Of a stretch of DNA of 64,000 bases, positions 53,567 to 61,722 are shown piece by piece. Positions within the stretch are counted from its first letter, which is position 1; each line of letters begins with the position of its first letter. The stretch lies in assembly GCF_012933385.1 (NCBI RefSeq), contig NZ_JABBPN010000011.1:62001-126000 (forward strand), in the 5' to 3' direction. This DNA is from Paenibacillus lemnae. GTDB lineage: Bacteria > Bacillota > Bacilli > Paenibacillales > Paenibacillaceae. The notes beneath the pieces were generated by a model, which had not been told where the DNA came from, did no database searches, and saw nothing but the letters and a program-made list of their open reading frames with translations. Both the position numbers and the translations under genes were made by a program.

Positions 53567-55045
53567 ATGACAAAGCAAACACAATCCGGGGCAGCGCAGG
53601 ACGTGCAGACCCTCAGCAATTTTATCGGCGGACAGTTTATTCCATCCCAATCGGGGAAAACCGAGCCGGTCTACAATCCGGCCACGGAAGAGATTCTCGC
53701 GTATGTACCGCTCTCCAGCAAGGAAGAGGTAGATCATGCCGTACAAACCGCCGCGAAAGCGGGCCGGGCCTGGGGCAGAACGGCTGTACCGCGCCGGGCG
53801 CGTGTCCTGTTCAAATACCAGCAGCTGCTGGTTGAGCATTGGGAAGAGCTGGCCCGCCTGATTACGGCGGAGAACGGCAAGAGCTACGCTGAAGCATACG
53901 GCGAAGTGCAGCGCGGCATTGAATGTGTTGAGTTTGCAGCTGGTGCGCCTACCCTGATGATGGGCAAGCAGCTGCCGGACATCGCCACCAACCTGGAATC
54001 CGGCATGTACCGGTATCCGATCGGGGTTGTGGCAGGCATTACGCCGTTTAACTTCCCGATGATGGTACCGTGCTGGATGTTCCCGCTCGCCATTGCCTGC
54101 GGCAACGCCTTTGTGCTGAAGCCGTCCGAGCGCACGCCGCTTCTGGCTCAGCGGCTGGCGGAACTGTTCGCAGAAGCAGGACTGCCGGACGGTGTCCTGA
54201 ACATTGTCCATGGCGCGCATGATGTGGTGAACGGCATTCTGGAGCATCCAGGCATTGCTGCCGTTTCCTTCGTCGGCTCCCAGCCGGTAGCAGAGTATGT
54301 GTACAAAACAGCTTCCTCTCACGGCAAGCGTGTGCAGGCCCTCGCCGGCGCGAAAAATCACAGCATCGTGATGCCGAGTGCGGATCTGGATGCATCTGTG
54401 AATCAGATTGTCAGTGCGGCCTTCGGCTCTGCCGGTGAGCGCTGCATGGCATGCTCTGTGGTCGTGGCGGTGGGTGATGTTGCTGAGCCACTGATGGCCA
54501 AGCTGAAGCAGGCTGCAGATGAAATCACCATGGGCAATGGCGCAGAAGAAGGCGTGTTCCTCGGCCCGGTGATTCGTCAGTCGCATAAGGAGCGCACACT
54601 CTCCTACATTGAAGCGGGCGAGCAGGAAGGCGCGAAACTGGTTCGTGACGGACGCGGCGATGAGGGAGTAGACGGTACGGGATATTTCGTCGGTCCGACG
54701 ATTTTTGATGAAGTAACCAGTGAAATGAAAATCTGGAAGGATGAGATTTTTGCACCGGTGCTGTCTGTCATGCGTGCAGAAACACTGGAAGAAGCGATTG
54801 AGCTCTCGAACCGCTCGGAGTTCGCAAACGGCGCGTGCCTGTTCTCGCAGGATGGCAGCGATGTGCGCCAGTTCCGTGAGAATATCGATGCGGGTATGCT
54901 GGGTGTGAATCTGGGCGTTCCTGCACCGATGGCGTTCTTCCCGTTCTCCGGCTGGAAAAATTCCTTCTATGGGGATCTGCATGCGAACGGTACAGACGGT
55001 GTAGAGTTTTATACTCGTAAGAAAATGGTGACGGCGCGCTGGTAG
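53567..55045 (+). CDS. iolA: Methylmalonate-semialdehyde dehydrogenase IolA
   Basis: CoA-acylating aldehyde dehydrogenase, 492 residues, converting malonic (or methylmalonic) semialdehyde to acetyl-CoA (or propionyl-CoA). The NAD-site region [21 protein letters not shown] and catalytic Cys293 in [13 protein letters not shown] are present; the family lacks the general-base Glu of other aldehyde dehydrogenases. AAAGGGG lies upstream of ATG 53567. Confidence 0.93.
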   Translation: MTKQTQSGAAQDVQTLSNFIGGQFIPSQSGKTEPVYNPATEEILAYVPLSSKEEVDHAVQTAAKAGRAWGRTAVPRRARVLFKYQQLLVEHWEELARLITAENGKSYAEAYGEVQRGIECVEFAAGAPTLMMGKQLPDIATNLESGMYRYPIGVVAGITPFNFPMMVPCWMFPLAIACGNAFVLKPSERTPLLAQRLAELFAEAGLPDGVLNIVHGAHDVVNGILEHPGIAAVSFVGSQPVAEYVYKTASSHGKRVQALAGAKNHSIVMPSADLDASVNQIVSAAFGSAGERCMACSVVVAVGDVAEPLMAKLKQAADEITMGNGAEEGVFLGPVIRQSHKERTLSYIEAGEQEGAKLVRDGRGDEGVDGTGYFVGPTIFDEVTSEMKIWKDEIFAPVLSVMRAETLEEAIELSNRSEFANGACLFSQDGSDVRQFRENIDAGMLGVNLGVPAPMAFFPFSGWKNSFYGDLHANGTDGVEFYTRKKMVTARW

Positions 55046-55078
55046 CTGGCAGCCGCTTCAAGCAGAGGAGACATGGAC

Positions 55079-56110
55079 ATGAAAGCCATTAAAATCGGAA
55101 TTATCGGTGCCGGCCGGATCGGCAAAATTCATGGGGATAATCTGCTGCGCATTCCGGGCGCAGACATTGCAGCCATCGGCGACTTGTTCGCCGGTGACGA
55201 GCTGCGGGCCTGGGCCGCAGAGCGCGGTATTCCTGTGGTGACGAATGACAGCAGCGAAATTATCGGAAATCCGGATATCGATGCGGTGTTTATCTGTTCC
55301 TCCACCGATACGCATGTGCCGCTGATTAAGGAAGCGGCGGCCAGCGGAAAGCATATTTTCTGCGAGAAGCCGGTGAGTATGAGTGTGGATCAGACACGTG
55401 AAGCTTTGGCTGCTGTTGAAGCTGCCGGTGTAAGTCTGCAGATCGGCTTCAACCGCCGGTTTGACCATAACTTCAGCCGGGTGCAGGAGATCGTGGCAGA
55501 AGGAAAGATCGGGGATCCGCATCTGATCAAGATCACCTCCCGTGACCCGAATCCGCCGCACCCGGATTACATTAAAGTGTCCGGCGGCCTGTTTATGGAC
55601 ATGGCGATCCATGATTTTGATATTGCGCGGTTTCTTACGGGCAGCGAAGTAGTGGAAGTGTACGCCCAGGGCGCGGTGCTGGTAGATCCCGCCATCGGCG
55701 AGCAGGGTGATATCGATACAGCGATCACCACACTGCGGTTTGCAAACGGAGCGCTTGGCGTGATCGATAACAGCCGCAAGGCCGTGTACGGTTATGATCA
55801 GCGTGTCGAGGTGTTCGGTTCCGGCGGCAACGTATCCGCCGACAACGATTACCCGAGTACCGCCGTCGTCAGCGGACCGGAAGGCGTAACGCGCGACAAG
55901 CCGCTGTACTTCTTCCTGGAACGCTACACCGAAGCGTACATCAACGAGACGCGGCAGTTCATCGAAAGTCTGCAGCACGGTACCCCGGTGCCGGTCAACG
56001 GACACGACGGCCTGCAGGCCGAGCTGATCGCGCTCGCCGCCAAGCGGTCCCTCGCTGAGGGGCGCCCCGTGAAGCTGGCCGAGCTGGCCAGCGGCATCTC
56101 GGTGAGCTAG
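55079..56110 (+). CDS. iolG: Inositol 2-dehydrogenase IolG
   Basis: Gfo/Idh/MocA-family dehydrogenase of 343 residues that oxidises myo-inositol (or a related inositol) to inosose, the first catabolic step. Rossmann motif GIIGAGRIGKIHG, the EKPVS lysine motif, and the substrate motif GGLFMDMAIHDFDIARFL (His as proton relay) are visible. GAGGAG at 55065-55070 fits ATG 55079 (eight bases) better than ATG 55073. A 588-base gap follows before iolB. Confidence 0.93.
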   Translation: MKAIKIGIIGAGRIGKIHGDNLLRIPGADIAAIGDLFAGDELRAWAAERGIPVVTNDSSEIIGNPDIDAVFICSSTDTHVPLIKEAAASGKHIFCEKPVSMSVDQTREALAAVEAAGVSLQIGFNRRFDHNFSRVQEIVAEGKIGDPHLIKITSRDPNPPHPDYIKVSGGLFMDMAIHDFDIARFLTGSEVVEVYAQGAVLVDPAIGEQGDIDTAITTLRFANGALGVIDNSRKAVYGYDQRVEVFGSGGNVSADNDYPSTAVVSGPEGVTRDKPLYFFLERYTEAYINETRQFIESLQHGTPVPVNGHDGLQAELIALAAKRSLAEGRPVKLAELASGISVS

Positions 56111-56124
56111 AGCAGCGCCGCGTA

Positions 56125-56445
56125 AGTGGCTCAAGTGATGCGTGTGCACGTATGAAGCAAGAGTTGCGAGTGATGCAAGTGATGTGAAGTGCGCTAGTAA
56201 AGTAAGCGAGGCGCATGATGCGAGTGATATAAGTTACTTGGATGATGTAAGTGTTGCGGATGGCACGATTGGTGCAAGTGCGGCGGATGGTGCAATGGTG
56301 CGAATTACTGGCGCAAGAGATCCGGAGGGCGCGAGTGCCGCAAGTCGTGCTAACAGGTACCGATGGTGCGAATGACGCTAGTGATGCAAGTGGTGCGAAA
56401 TGATGCAGATGGCGCCGATGGTACCGATGGTGCGAACGGGAAAGT
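56125..56445. repeat. Degenerate 9-base repeat tract between iolG and iolB
   Basis: About 320 bases built from decayed copies of units like AGTGATGCA and GATGGTGCG, in phase with a three-base rhythm. In one frame this reads as degenerate Asp-Ala-Ser and Ala-Asp-Gly peptides, but there is no ribosome site, and stop codons interrupt the flanks. It looks like an eroded minisatellite or the remains of a repetitive gene. Confidence 0.6.
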
Positions 56446-56487
56446 TCAGGTAGTCAGTAACCTGCCGCTCCAGAGGGGGGCCAGCAA

Positions 56488-56512
56488 TCTAACGGACACT
56501 GAGTCCGTTAGA
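56488..56512. repeat. Hairpin repeat A of a twin pair
   Basis: TCTAACGGAC (56488-56497) and GTCCGTTAGA (56503-56512) form a perfect 10-pair stem with loop ACTGA. A second copy begins 50 bases later. Confidence 0.75.
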
Positions 56513-56537
56513 GGCCTAAAACTAGCACATTTAGTAA

Positions 56538-56562
56538 GCTAACGGACATACAGTCCGTTAGC
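56538..56562. repeat. Hairpin repeat B of a twin pair
   Basis: GCTAACGGAC (56538-56547) and GTCCGTTAGC (56553-56562) form a perfect 10-pair stem with loop ATACA. The outer pair has changed from T-A to G-C together on both arms, so pairing is kept. Confidence 0.75.
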
Positions 56563-56651
56563 GGGTGTTTAAGAGTGATGAGCAACTGATCAAGTGCTGT
56601 GGCGGCTCAAACAGCACTACAGCACATAAGCACACAGCAACAATCTGATTA

Positions 56652-56675
56652 GCTGCTGGGCGAAAGCCCAGCAGC
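56652..56675 (+). promoter_or_regulatory. GAAA-capped hairpin in the iolB leader
   Basis: GCTGCTGGGC (56652-56661), GAAA loop, GCCCAGCAGC (56666-56675): a perfect 10-pair GC-rich stem with a GNRA tetraloop, ten bases before AAGGAGG. No T run follows, so it is unlikely to terminate; protection or processing of the iolB message is more likely. Confidence 0.65.
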
Positions 56676-56698
56676 ATTCCAACAAGGAGGAGATCAAC

Positions 56699-57499
56699 AT
56701 GCCAGATTTCATCGTACCTCCCACAGCGCCGGATCAGAATGGACGGGTGCTGTCCATCACGCCGGAGAGTGCGGGATGGGAGTATGTAGGGTTTGAGGTG
56801 TATCGTCTGAAAGAAGGACAGAAGCTGAGTCAGGTGACAGGTGATCAGGAAGCAGCACTGGTGCTGCTGTCCGGCCGCGCTGATGTGACGGCAGGGTCGC
56901 AGACCTGGAGCGACATTGGCCAGCGGATGAGTGTGTTTGAGAAAATACCGCCGTTTACCGTGTACGTTCCCTCGGAGCAATCGTATGAGGTTACTGCTTT
57001 GACCGAACTGGAGCTGGCCGTATGCCTCGCCCCCGGACAGGGCGGACACGAGGCACGCTTGATTGCACCGGAGCATGTCGGTGTGGAGCACCGCGGCAGC
57101 GGCAGCATGTCGCGCCTGGTGCACAATATTTTGCCGGAACAGGAACCGGCGGACAGCCTGCTGGTGGTGGAGGTGTTTACCGACAGCGGAAACTGGTCCA
57201 GCTACCCGCCTCACAAGCATGACCGTGACCAGCTGCCGGAAGAGTCTCTACTGGAAGAGACGTACTATTTCCGGGTGCAGCCGGAGCAGGGTTTTGCCAT
57301 TCAGCGTGTATACACGGACGACCGCAGTATCGACGAAACGATGGCAGTGAAGAACGGTGAGGCGGTTATGGTACCGGAAGGTTATCACCCTGTTTCAGCA
57401 CCGCCGGGCTATGATGTGTATTACCTCAATGTGATGGCAGGGCCCAAGCGGATCTGGAAGTTCCGCAACGACCCGGATCATGACTGGCTGATGCGTTAG
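56699..57499 (+). CDS. iolB: 5-Deoxy-glucuronate isomerase IolB
   Basis: Bicupin-type metal isomerase of 266 residues that converts 5-deoxyglucuronate to 2-deoxy-5-keto-gluconate, between IolD and IolC in the pathway. The metal ligand region YPPHKHDRDQLPEESLLEETYYFRVQPEQGF and the C-terminal EGYHPVSAPPGYDVYYLNVMAG are family hallmarks. AAGGAGGAG precedes the ATG. It is separated from iolG by repeats, whereas the other iol genes are packed tightly. Confidence 0.93.
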   Translation: MPDFIVPPTAPDQNGRVLSITPESAGWEYVGFEVYRLKEGQKLSQVTGDQEAALVLLSGRADVTAGSQTWSDIGQRMSVFEKIPPFTVYVPSEQSYEVTALTELELAVCLAPGQGGHEARLIAPEHVGVEHRGSGSMSRLVHNILPEQEPADSLLVVEVFTDSGNWSSYPPHKHDRDQLPEESLLEETYYFRVQPEQGFAIQRVYTDDRSIDETMAVKNGEAVMVPEGYHPVSAPPGYDVYYLNVMAGPKRIWKFRNDPDHDWLMR

Positions 57500-57519
57500 A
57501 ACCAGCGTCACGAAATTTC

Positions 57520-57548
57520 TTGCAAGGCAGACCGTGAAAGCGCATAAT
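57520..57548 (+). promoter_or_regulatory. Sigma-A-like promoter for the LacI-type regulator
   Basis: TTGCAA (57520-57525) and CATAAT (57543-57548) are 17 bases apart. The spacer end TGAAAGCGC resembles half of a cre/LacI operator, which would place a bound repressor over the -10 region. Confidence 0.55.
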
Positions 57549-57585
57549 ATACAAAATGCATAAATTTAACAAATGGGGCACAGCG

Positions 57586-58626
57586 ATGATAAAAGCGACG
57601 ATTTATGACGTTGCGCGTGAAGCGGGCGTCTCCATTGCCACGGTCTCTCATGTCATCAACGGCAAGGGCAAGATCAGCCGGGAACGGCGTGAAGAAGTGC
57701 TGCATATCATGCAGCGCCTGAATTACCGCCCGAACGCGATTGCATCTGCCCTGGCCGGCAAAAAAACCTACACCCTCGGGCTGCTCGTCCCCGACATCTC
57801 CAACCCGTTTTTTGCCGAAATTGCACGTTCGGTGGAGGACAGGGGGCATCAGCTCGGATACAGTGTGGTCATTTGCAGCACAGATAATAAGGAAGATAAA
57901 GTGAAACGATATGTCAGCCTGCTGAAGCAGAAGCAGGTCGACGGGGTTATCATCGGCACCGGGATTTCGCATGAGGAGCTGCTCGCATCGCTTCAGGATC
58001 ATGCTATTGCCATTGCGCTCATCGCACGGGATCATCCCGGCTTCGGCGCAAACAGCGTCCGGGTCCATGACCTGGACGGCGGCAGGCTGGCAGCAGATCA
58101 TCTCATGGATATGGGCCACGACAGGCTTGCGGTACTGGCCGAGAGTGAGCGGGTCACGAGCAGCAGCGAACGGGTAAGCGGGTTTGTTGAAGCTGCCGCG
58201 GTTCGGGGACTGAAGGTGCCGGGAGACCGGATCATCTCATGTGAGCCTACGATCGAGGACGGGTACCAGCAGGCCAAGGGCATGCTGGAGAGACCGGACC
58301 GTCCGACAGCACTGTTCTGCTGTAATGACCTGCTGGCCATCGGCGCACTGCGTGCGGTCCGCGAGCTGGGGCTGTCCATCCCTGAGGACTGCTCGATCGT
58401 CAGCTTTGACGATACCATCCTCGCCAGTGTGACAGACCCGCCGCTGACCGTAATTGCCCAGCCGATTGAGCAGATGGGCCGGCTGGCGGTTGACCTGGTC
58501 GTCCGGGATCTGTCGGAGCAGGGTGATCCTGCCGCCCGGCGGATTGTGCTGCCGCCAGAGCTGATTGTCCGCCGCTCGACCGGCTCCGCCCCCGGAACGT
58601 TAACCGCACCATGCAGCACCAGGTAA
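57586..58626 (+). CDS. LacI/GalR-family transcriptional regulator of the inositol cluster
   Basis: A 346-residue repressor or activator. The N-terminal helix-turn-helix reads TIYDVAREAGVSIATVSHVIN, followed by the hinge helix NYRPNAIASALAG and the periplasmic-binding-like effector domain (about 60-335). ATG 57586 gives the standard start; the frame is open back to 57556. It sits right after iolB with its own promoter and a terminator. B. subtilis controls its iol operon with the DeoR-type IolR, so a LacI-type protein is a different solution here. TTAAGCGCTTAA before iolD is a plausible binding site. Confidence 0.9.
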   Translation: MIKATIYDVAREAGVSIATVSHVINGKGKISRERREEVLHIMQRLNYRPNAIASALAGKKTYTLGLLVPDISNPFFAEIARSVEDRGHQLGYSVVICSTDNKEDKVKRYVSLLKQKQVDGVIIGTGISHEELLASLQDHAIAIALIARDHPGFGANSVRVHDLDGGRLAADHLMDMGHDRLAVLAESERVTSSSERVSGFVEAAAVRGLKVPGDRIISCEPTIEDGYQQAKGMLERPDRPTALFCCNDLLAIGALRAVRELGLSIPEDCSIVSFDDTILASVTDPPLTVIAQPIEQMGRLAVDLVVRDLSEQGDPAARRIVLPPELIVRRSTGSAPGTLTAPCSTR

Positions 58627-58638
58627 CGAGAACTCAAC

Positions 58639-58690
58639 AAAGGCCTTCCCCGGAAGCAGCTGTGCTGCCGCCGCCGGAAAGGCCTTTTTG
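58639..58690 (+). terminator. Rho-independent terminator after the LacI-type gene
   Basis: AAAGGCCTTCCCCGG (58639-58653) pairs with CCGGAAAGGCCTTTTT (ending near 58689) around a GC-rich loop. It can also serve the acyltransferase gene on the other strand. Confidence 0.8.
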
Positions 58691-58726
58691 CTGCCGTGTA
58701 GAGCGAATACTTAACTAAAACTAAAC

Positions 58727-59755
58727 TTAAAACTCCTCTTTCTTCCGCACCTCTTTAGATCGCCGCCGAATCCGCTCTTTAAATAGAAAGCCATAGTTTG
58801 GCTCGACCAGCCATCCAAAGCCGCGCTTGATCCAGGACGAGGACAGTATGCAGGTTACCGCCACCGCGATTCCGATCAGAAGGATTTTGCCGCCCGTAGA
58901 ATTGAAAGTCTCAAAATAACCGGCATACAGCATCCCTTTGACCAGAAATCCATGCAGCAGAAAGACATACATGGTGTTGACGCCGAGGTCCGTAAAAGGC
59001 TGCCTGGATGATGGGATCAGCGAGAGCACGCACAACCCCATTAATACCGTAAATCCGTAGGTCAGCACCCGGTAGATCCCGGCATACCACATCTCCAGAT
59101 CCAGCGCCAGGTATGGCATTGCGCCATAAAACCAGCCTGTAGGCAGGATCGGCATCAGCCCGTACAGCAGCACAGCACCAGCGGCGAGCACCAAGAAGGA
59201 CATGAGCTGCACACGCCGCGTTTTCAACAAGTCCAGCCACTCTCTTTTGAAGAAGAAGCCCAGCATGAAGAAAGGCAAAAAGTACAGCGTGCGCGATATG
59301 CTCGCATAATAGTCCACATCAAGCGAATAGCCCAGCATGACAGACATCGATATCGTAATCCACAGCGGGTGCTTGAGGATGAGCAGGTAAGGCAGTAGCA
59401 TTTTCCACAGCATCATGCTGAACATGAACCACAGAATCCAGTACGGATAAAAATAGGTGAAATCCAGCTTGTCCAGTCCCTGAGTGTAATAATCAAACAA
59501 CGTGTACAGCGTCTCAAATAGGAAATACGGCACAACGAGGCTGGATACGAGCTGTACGTAGTATTTTGGGTAACGGATGTTTTTGGAGAAGTAACCGGCT
59601 GTAAAAATAAACAGCGGCATATGAAACGAATAGATCCATTGGTAAAGTGTTCCGACCGTGCGTTCGGTGTTAAAAGGCTCGATGAAATGCCCCGTGACGA
59701 CCAGCAGAATCAGAATGAATTTGAGGTTATCAAAATAGAGGTCCCGCTCTTTCAT
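58727..59755 (-). CDS. Acyltransferase 3 family membrane protein
   Basis: A 342-residue polytopic protein with about ten helices. The N terminus RDLYFDNLKFILILLVVTGHFIEPF carries the conserved His of acyltransferase family 3, and FHMPLFIFTAGYFSKN matches the next family motif of fucose 4-O-acetylase-like members. It probably transfers acetyl groups to a cell-surface sugar or polymer. AAAGGAG precedes the ATG. It is divergent from galU, which makes UDP-glucose for surface polymers. Confidence 0.87.
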   Translation of the reverse strand: MKERDLYFDNLKFILILLVVTGHFIEPFNTERTVGTLYQWIYSFHMPLFIFTAGYFSKNIRYPKYYVQLVSSLVVPYFLFETLYTLFDYYTQGLDKLDFTYFYPYWILWFMFSMMLWKMLLPYLLILKHPLWITISMSVMLGYSLDVDYYASISRTLYFLPFFMLGFFFKREWLDLLKTRRVQLMSFLVLAAGAVLLYGLMPILPTGWFYGAMPYLALDLEMWYAGIYRVLTYGFTVLMGLCVLSLIPSSRQPFTDLGVNTMYVFLLHGFLVKGMLYAGYFETFNSTGGKILLIGIAVAVTCILSSSWIKRGFGWLVEPNYGFLFKERIRRRSKEVRKKEEF

Positions 59756-59880
59756 GATGAAATTCTCCTTTGGTCTGCGTCAGCCTGAGGCGGCCGCTCT
59801 TTCATCCAGTATACCAGCACAACATCCCCATGATACAATGTCACCAACTGGAAAACCTACGAAACGGAGACTGAAAACCT

Positions 59881-60744
59881 ATGCATATACGAAAAGCGAT
59901 TATCCCCGCTGCGGGGCTCGGCACGCGCTTCCTGCCTGCTACCAAGGCGATGCCAAAAGAGATGCTGCCCATTGTGGACAAGCCGACCATTCAATACATT
60001 ATTGAAGAAGCCGTCGCATCCGGGATTGAAGATATTATTATCGTGACAGGTAAGGGGAAGCGGGCGATTGAGGACCATTTTGACTCCTCTTTTGAGCTGG
60101 AACACAACCTCGCAGAACAAGGGAAATGGGGCCTGCTGGAGCAGGTGCGGCGCCCTTCTGAAATGGCAGACATTCACTACATCCGGCAAAAAGAGCCCAA
60201 AGGTCTTGGACACGCCATCTGGTGTGCGCGCAAATTTATCGGCGATGAGCCGTTTGCCGTCCTGCTGGGTGACGATATCGTCGAATCCCGGGTGCCCTGC
60301 CTGAAGCAGATGATGGACGTCTATGATCACTACGGCAGTGCTATTGTGGGTGTGCAGCCTGTACCGTGGGAGCAAGTAGGGCGCTATGGCATCGTGGACG
60401 GACGTCTGCTGAAAGAGAGAATCTACGAAACCGTAAGGCTGATAGAGAAGCCGCTGCGCGAGGAGGCTCCGTCAAATCTGGCGATTATGGGACGGTATAT
60501 TCTGCCGCCGGATATTTTTGAGATTCTGGAGGCTCAGGAAGCCGGTAAGAACGGAGAGATCCAGCTGACCGATGCCTTGTCCGCCTGGTCGCAGAAGGAT
60601 CGGATTCTTGCGTACCATTTTGACGGCGTGCGCCATGACGTGGGGGAGAAGCAGGGGTTTATCGAGACGAGCATCCATTATGCGCTGCAGGATGAAGATC
60701 TGCGTGAGGGACTGATCGCGTACATGCGTCAGGTGCTGGAGTAA
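59881..60744 (+). CDS. galU: UTP-glucose-1-phosphate uridylyltransferase GalU
   Basis: A 287-residue nucleotidyltransferase making UDP-glucose for teichoic acid, glycolipid or exopolysaccharide synthesis. The nucleotide-binding loop is [21 protein letters not shown], followed by [17 protein letters not shown] and the metal-site region [14 protein letters not shown]-type and EIQLTDAL motifs complete it. Length is normal. ATG 59881 is weakly supported by GGAGA upstream. Confidence 0.95.
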   Translation: MHIRKAIIPAAGLGTRFLPATKAMPKEMLPIVDKPTIQYIIEEAVASGIEDIIIVTGKGKRAIEDHFDSSFELEHNLAEQGKWGLLEQVRRPSEMADIHYIRQKEPKGLGHAIWCARKFIGDEPFAVLLGDDIVESRVPCLKQMMDVYDHYGSAIVGVQPVPWEQVGRYGIVDGRLLKERIYETVRLIEKPLREEAPSNLAIMGRYILPPDIFEILEAQEAGKNGEIQLTDALSAWSQKDRILAYHFDGVRHDVGEKQGFIETSIHYALQDEDLREGLIAYMRQVLE

Positions 60745-60795
60745 GGTGATATGAAATGAACTTAAAAGTACAGCAATTAGGCAAGGAGCGAAATA

Positions 60796-60981
60796 ATGAC
60801 TAAGGTGATTAATATTGCTCTACTCGGGGCGATTTTGTATCTTTTGTACTTGGGCTATTTTATATTTTTCGACAAACCTGCATCACTCGCTGGTATTGCT
60901 TCACTCTATATAAAAATGGGGTATGCCTATCTTGCGCTGTTCATCATATTAATTTTAAAAATTAATATAAAAAGAAAATAG
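60796..60981 (+). CDS. Small membrane protein of unknown function
   Basis: A 61-residue protein with two helices (about 5-25 and 35-55) and a basic C-terminal end (KINIKRK). AAGGAG lies seven bases before the ATG. Codon use is more AT-rich than in galU. Its neighbour downstream is another short unrecognised gene 56 bases on, so they may be co-transcribed. Confidence 0.65.
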   Translation: MTKVINIALLGAILYLLYLGYFIFFDKPASLAGIASLYIKMGYAYLALFIILILKINIKRK

Positions 60982-61037
60982 CTATTTTGATCTCGCTGCC
61001 CTCGTCTAACTTAGAAAAGAGGTTGAAAGAGGTACCC

Positions 61038-61520
61038 ATGAAAAAAGTCATCTATATCCTGCTTATCCCCATAATCGTGCTTGTCGTACTGCTAGTACAA
61101 TATTACACGGACATAATCATTGGGATAACCAATGAGGATATTGCCAAATTCATCAAGCAGCACAATATCCAGGACGCATACGTAAAAGAAGCAGATGCCA
61201 ACAAATATTTTATCTTCAGCAAGAAGAGAGTTTTTGTTTATGAGGGAGATAAGTATAGTGAAACAAAAGATATTGTGAAGAACGATATCACCTTTGGAGG
61301 ACTCCAAAAAGGAAATGTCGGCTTGATGATTGAAAACGAGGACGTTCTGCAAGATGCGAATATGTACACGATAACCATCGATCAGGAGCCACAATATTAC
61401 GAGTACAGCGGTGAAAAATACGTCATCGTACAGGATGAACGCATCTGGAATCCCACACCCGAACTCACACTGCGTTTTACAGACCGTCTGGGTAATATTT
61501 TATATGAAGAAACGTTATGA
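61038..61520 (+). CDS. Membrane-anchored or secreted protein of unknown function
   Basis: A 160-residue protein. A basic start and helix (residues 2-22) act as signal or anchor. The rest is a small mixed domain rich in Tyr, Asp and Glu, without cysteine. GAAAGAGG precedes ATG 61038; the open frame starts earlier at 60987 with no ribosome site. I do not recognise the family. Confidence 0.7.
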   Translation: MKKVIYILLIPIIVLVVLLVQYYTDIIIGITNEDIAKFIKQHNIQDAYVKEADANKYFIFSKKRVFVYEGDKYSETKDIVKNDITFGGLQKGNVGLMIENEDVLQDANMYTITIDQEPQYYEYSGEKYVIVQDERIWNPTPELTLRFTDRLGNILYEETL

Positions 61521-61640
61521 AGATCCTGGCCTCACATATGAGCCATTCCCCTGCGAATAAAGGGTCCTCAAGGTCCTCTTTCTTCTATCAATCCCATATT
61601 ATATAATAATTCCAATAGGATAAAGCTCTCAATCACCATG

Positions 61641-61690
61641 AAGCATCTCGAAGTAGGCATCGTCTAGTTTGGGATGCTTTCTGTGGTTTT
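61641..61690 (+). terminator. Possible terminator before the coiled-coil gene
   Basis: AAGCATCTC (61641-61649) can pair with GGGATGCTT (61671-61679), with a loop of about 20 bases, followed at a distance by TTTTTATTTT. Weak. Confidence 0.35.
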
Positions 61691-61722
61691 TATTTTGAAA
61701 TTTTTGACTGTGGAGGCAGGTT

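Noticed and set aside
53561..54982. A 473-codon open frame on the minus strand inside iolA
   Set aside because: His/Arg/Cys-rich translation, no ribosome site, and full overlap with a conserved dehydrogenase.
56142..56375. A 77-residue Asp/Ala/Ser-rich open frame in the iolG-iolB gap
   Set aside because: No ribosome site and the sequence is explained by degenerate repeats.
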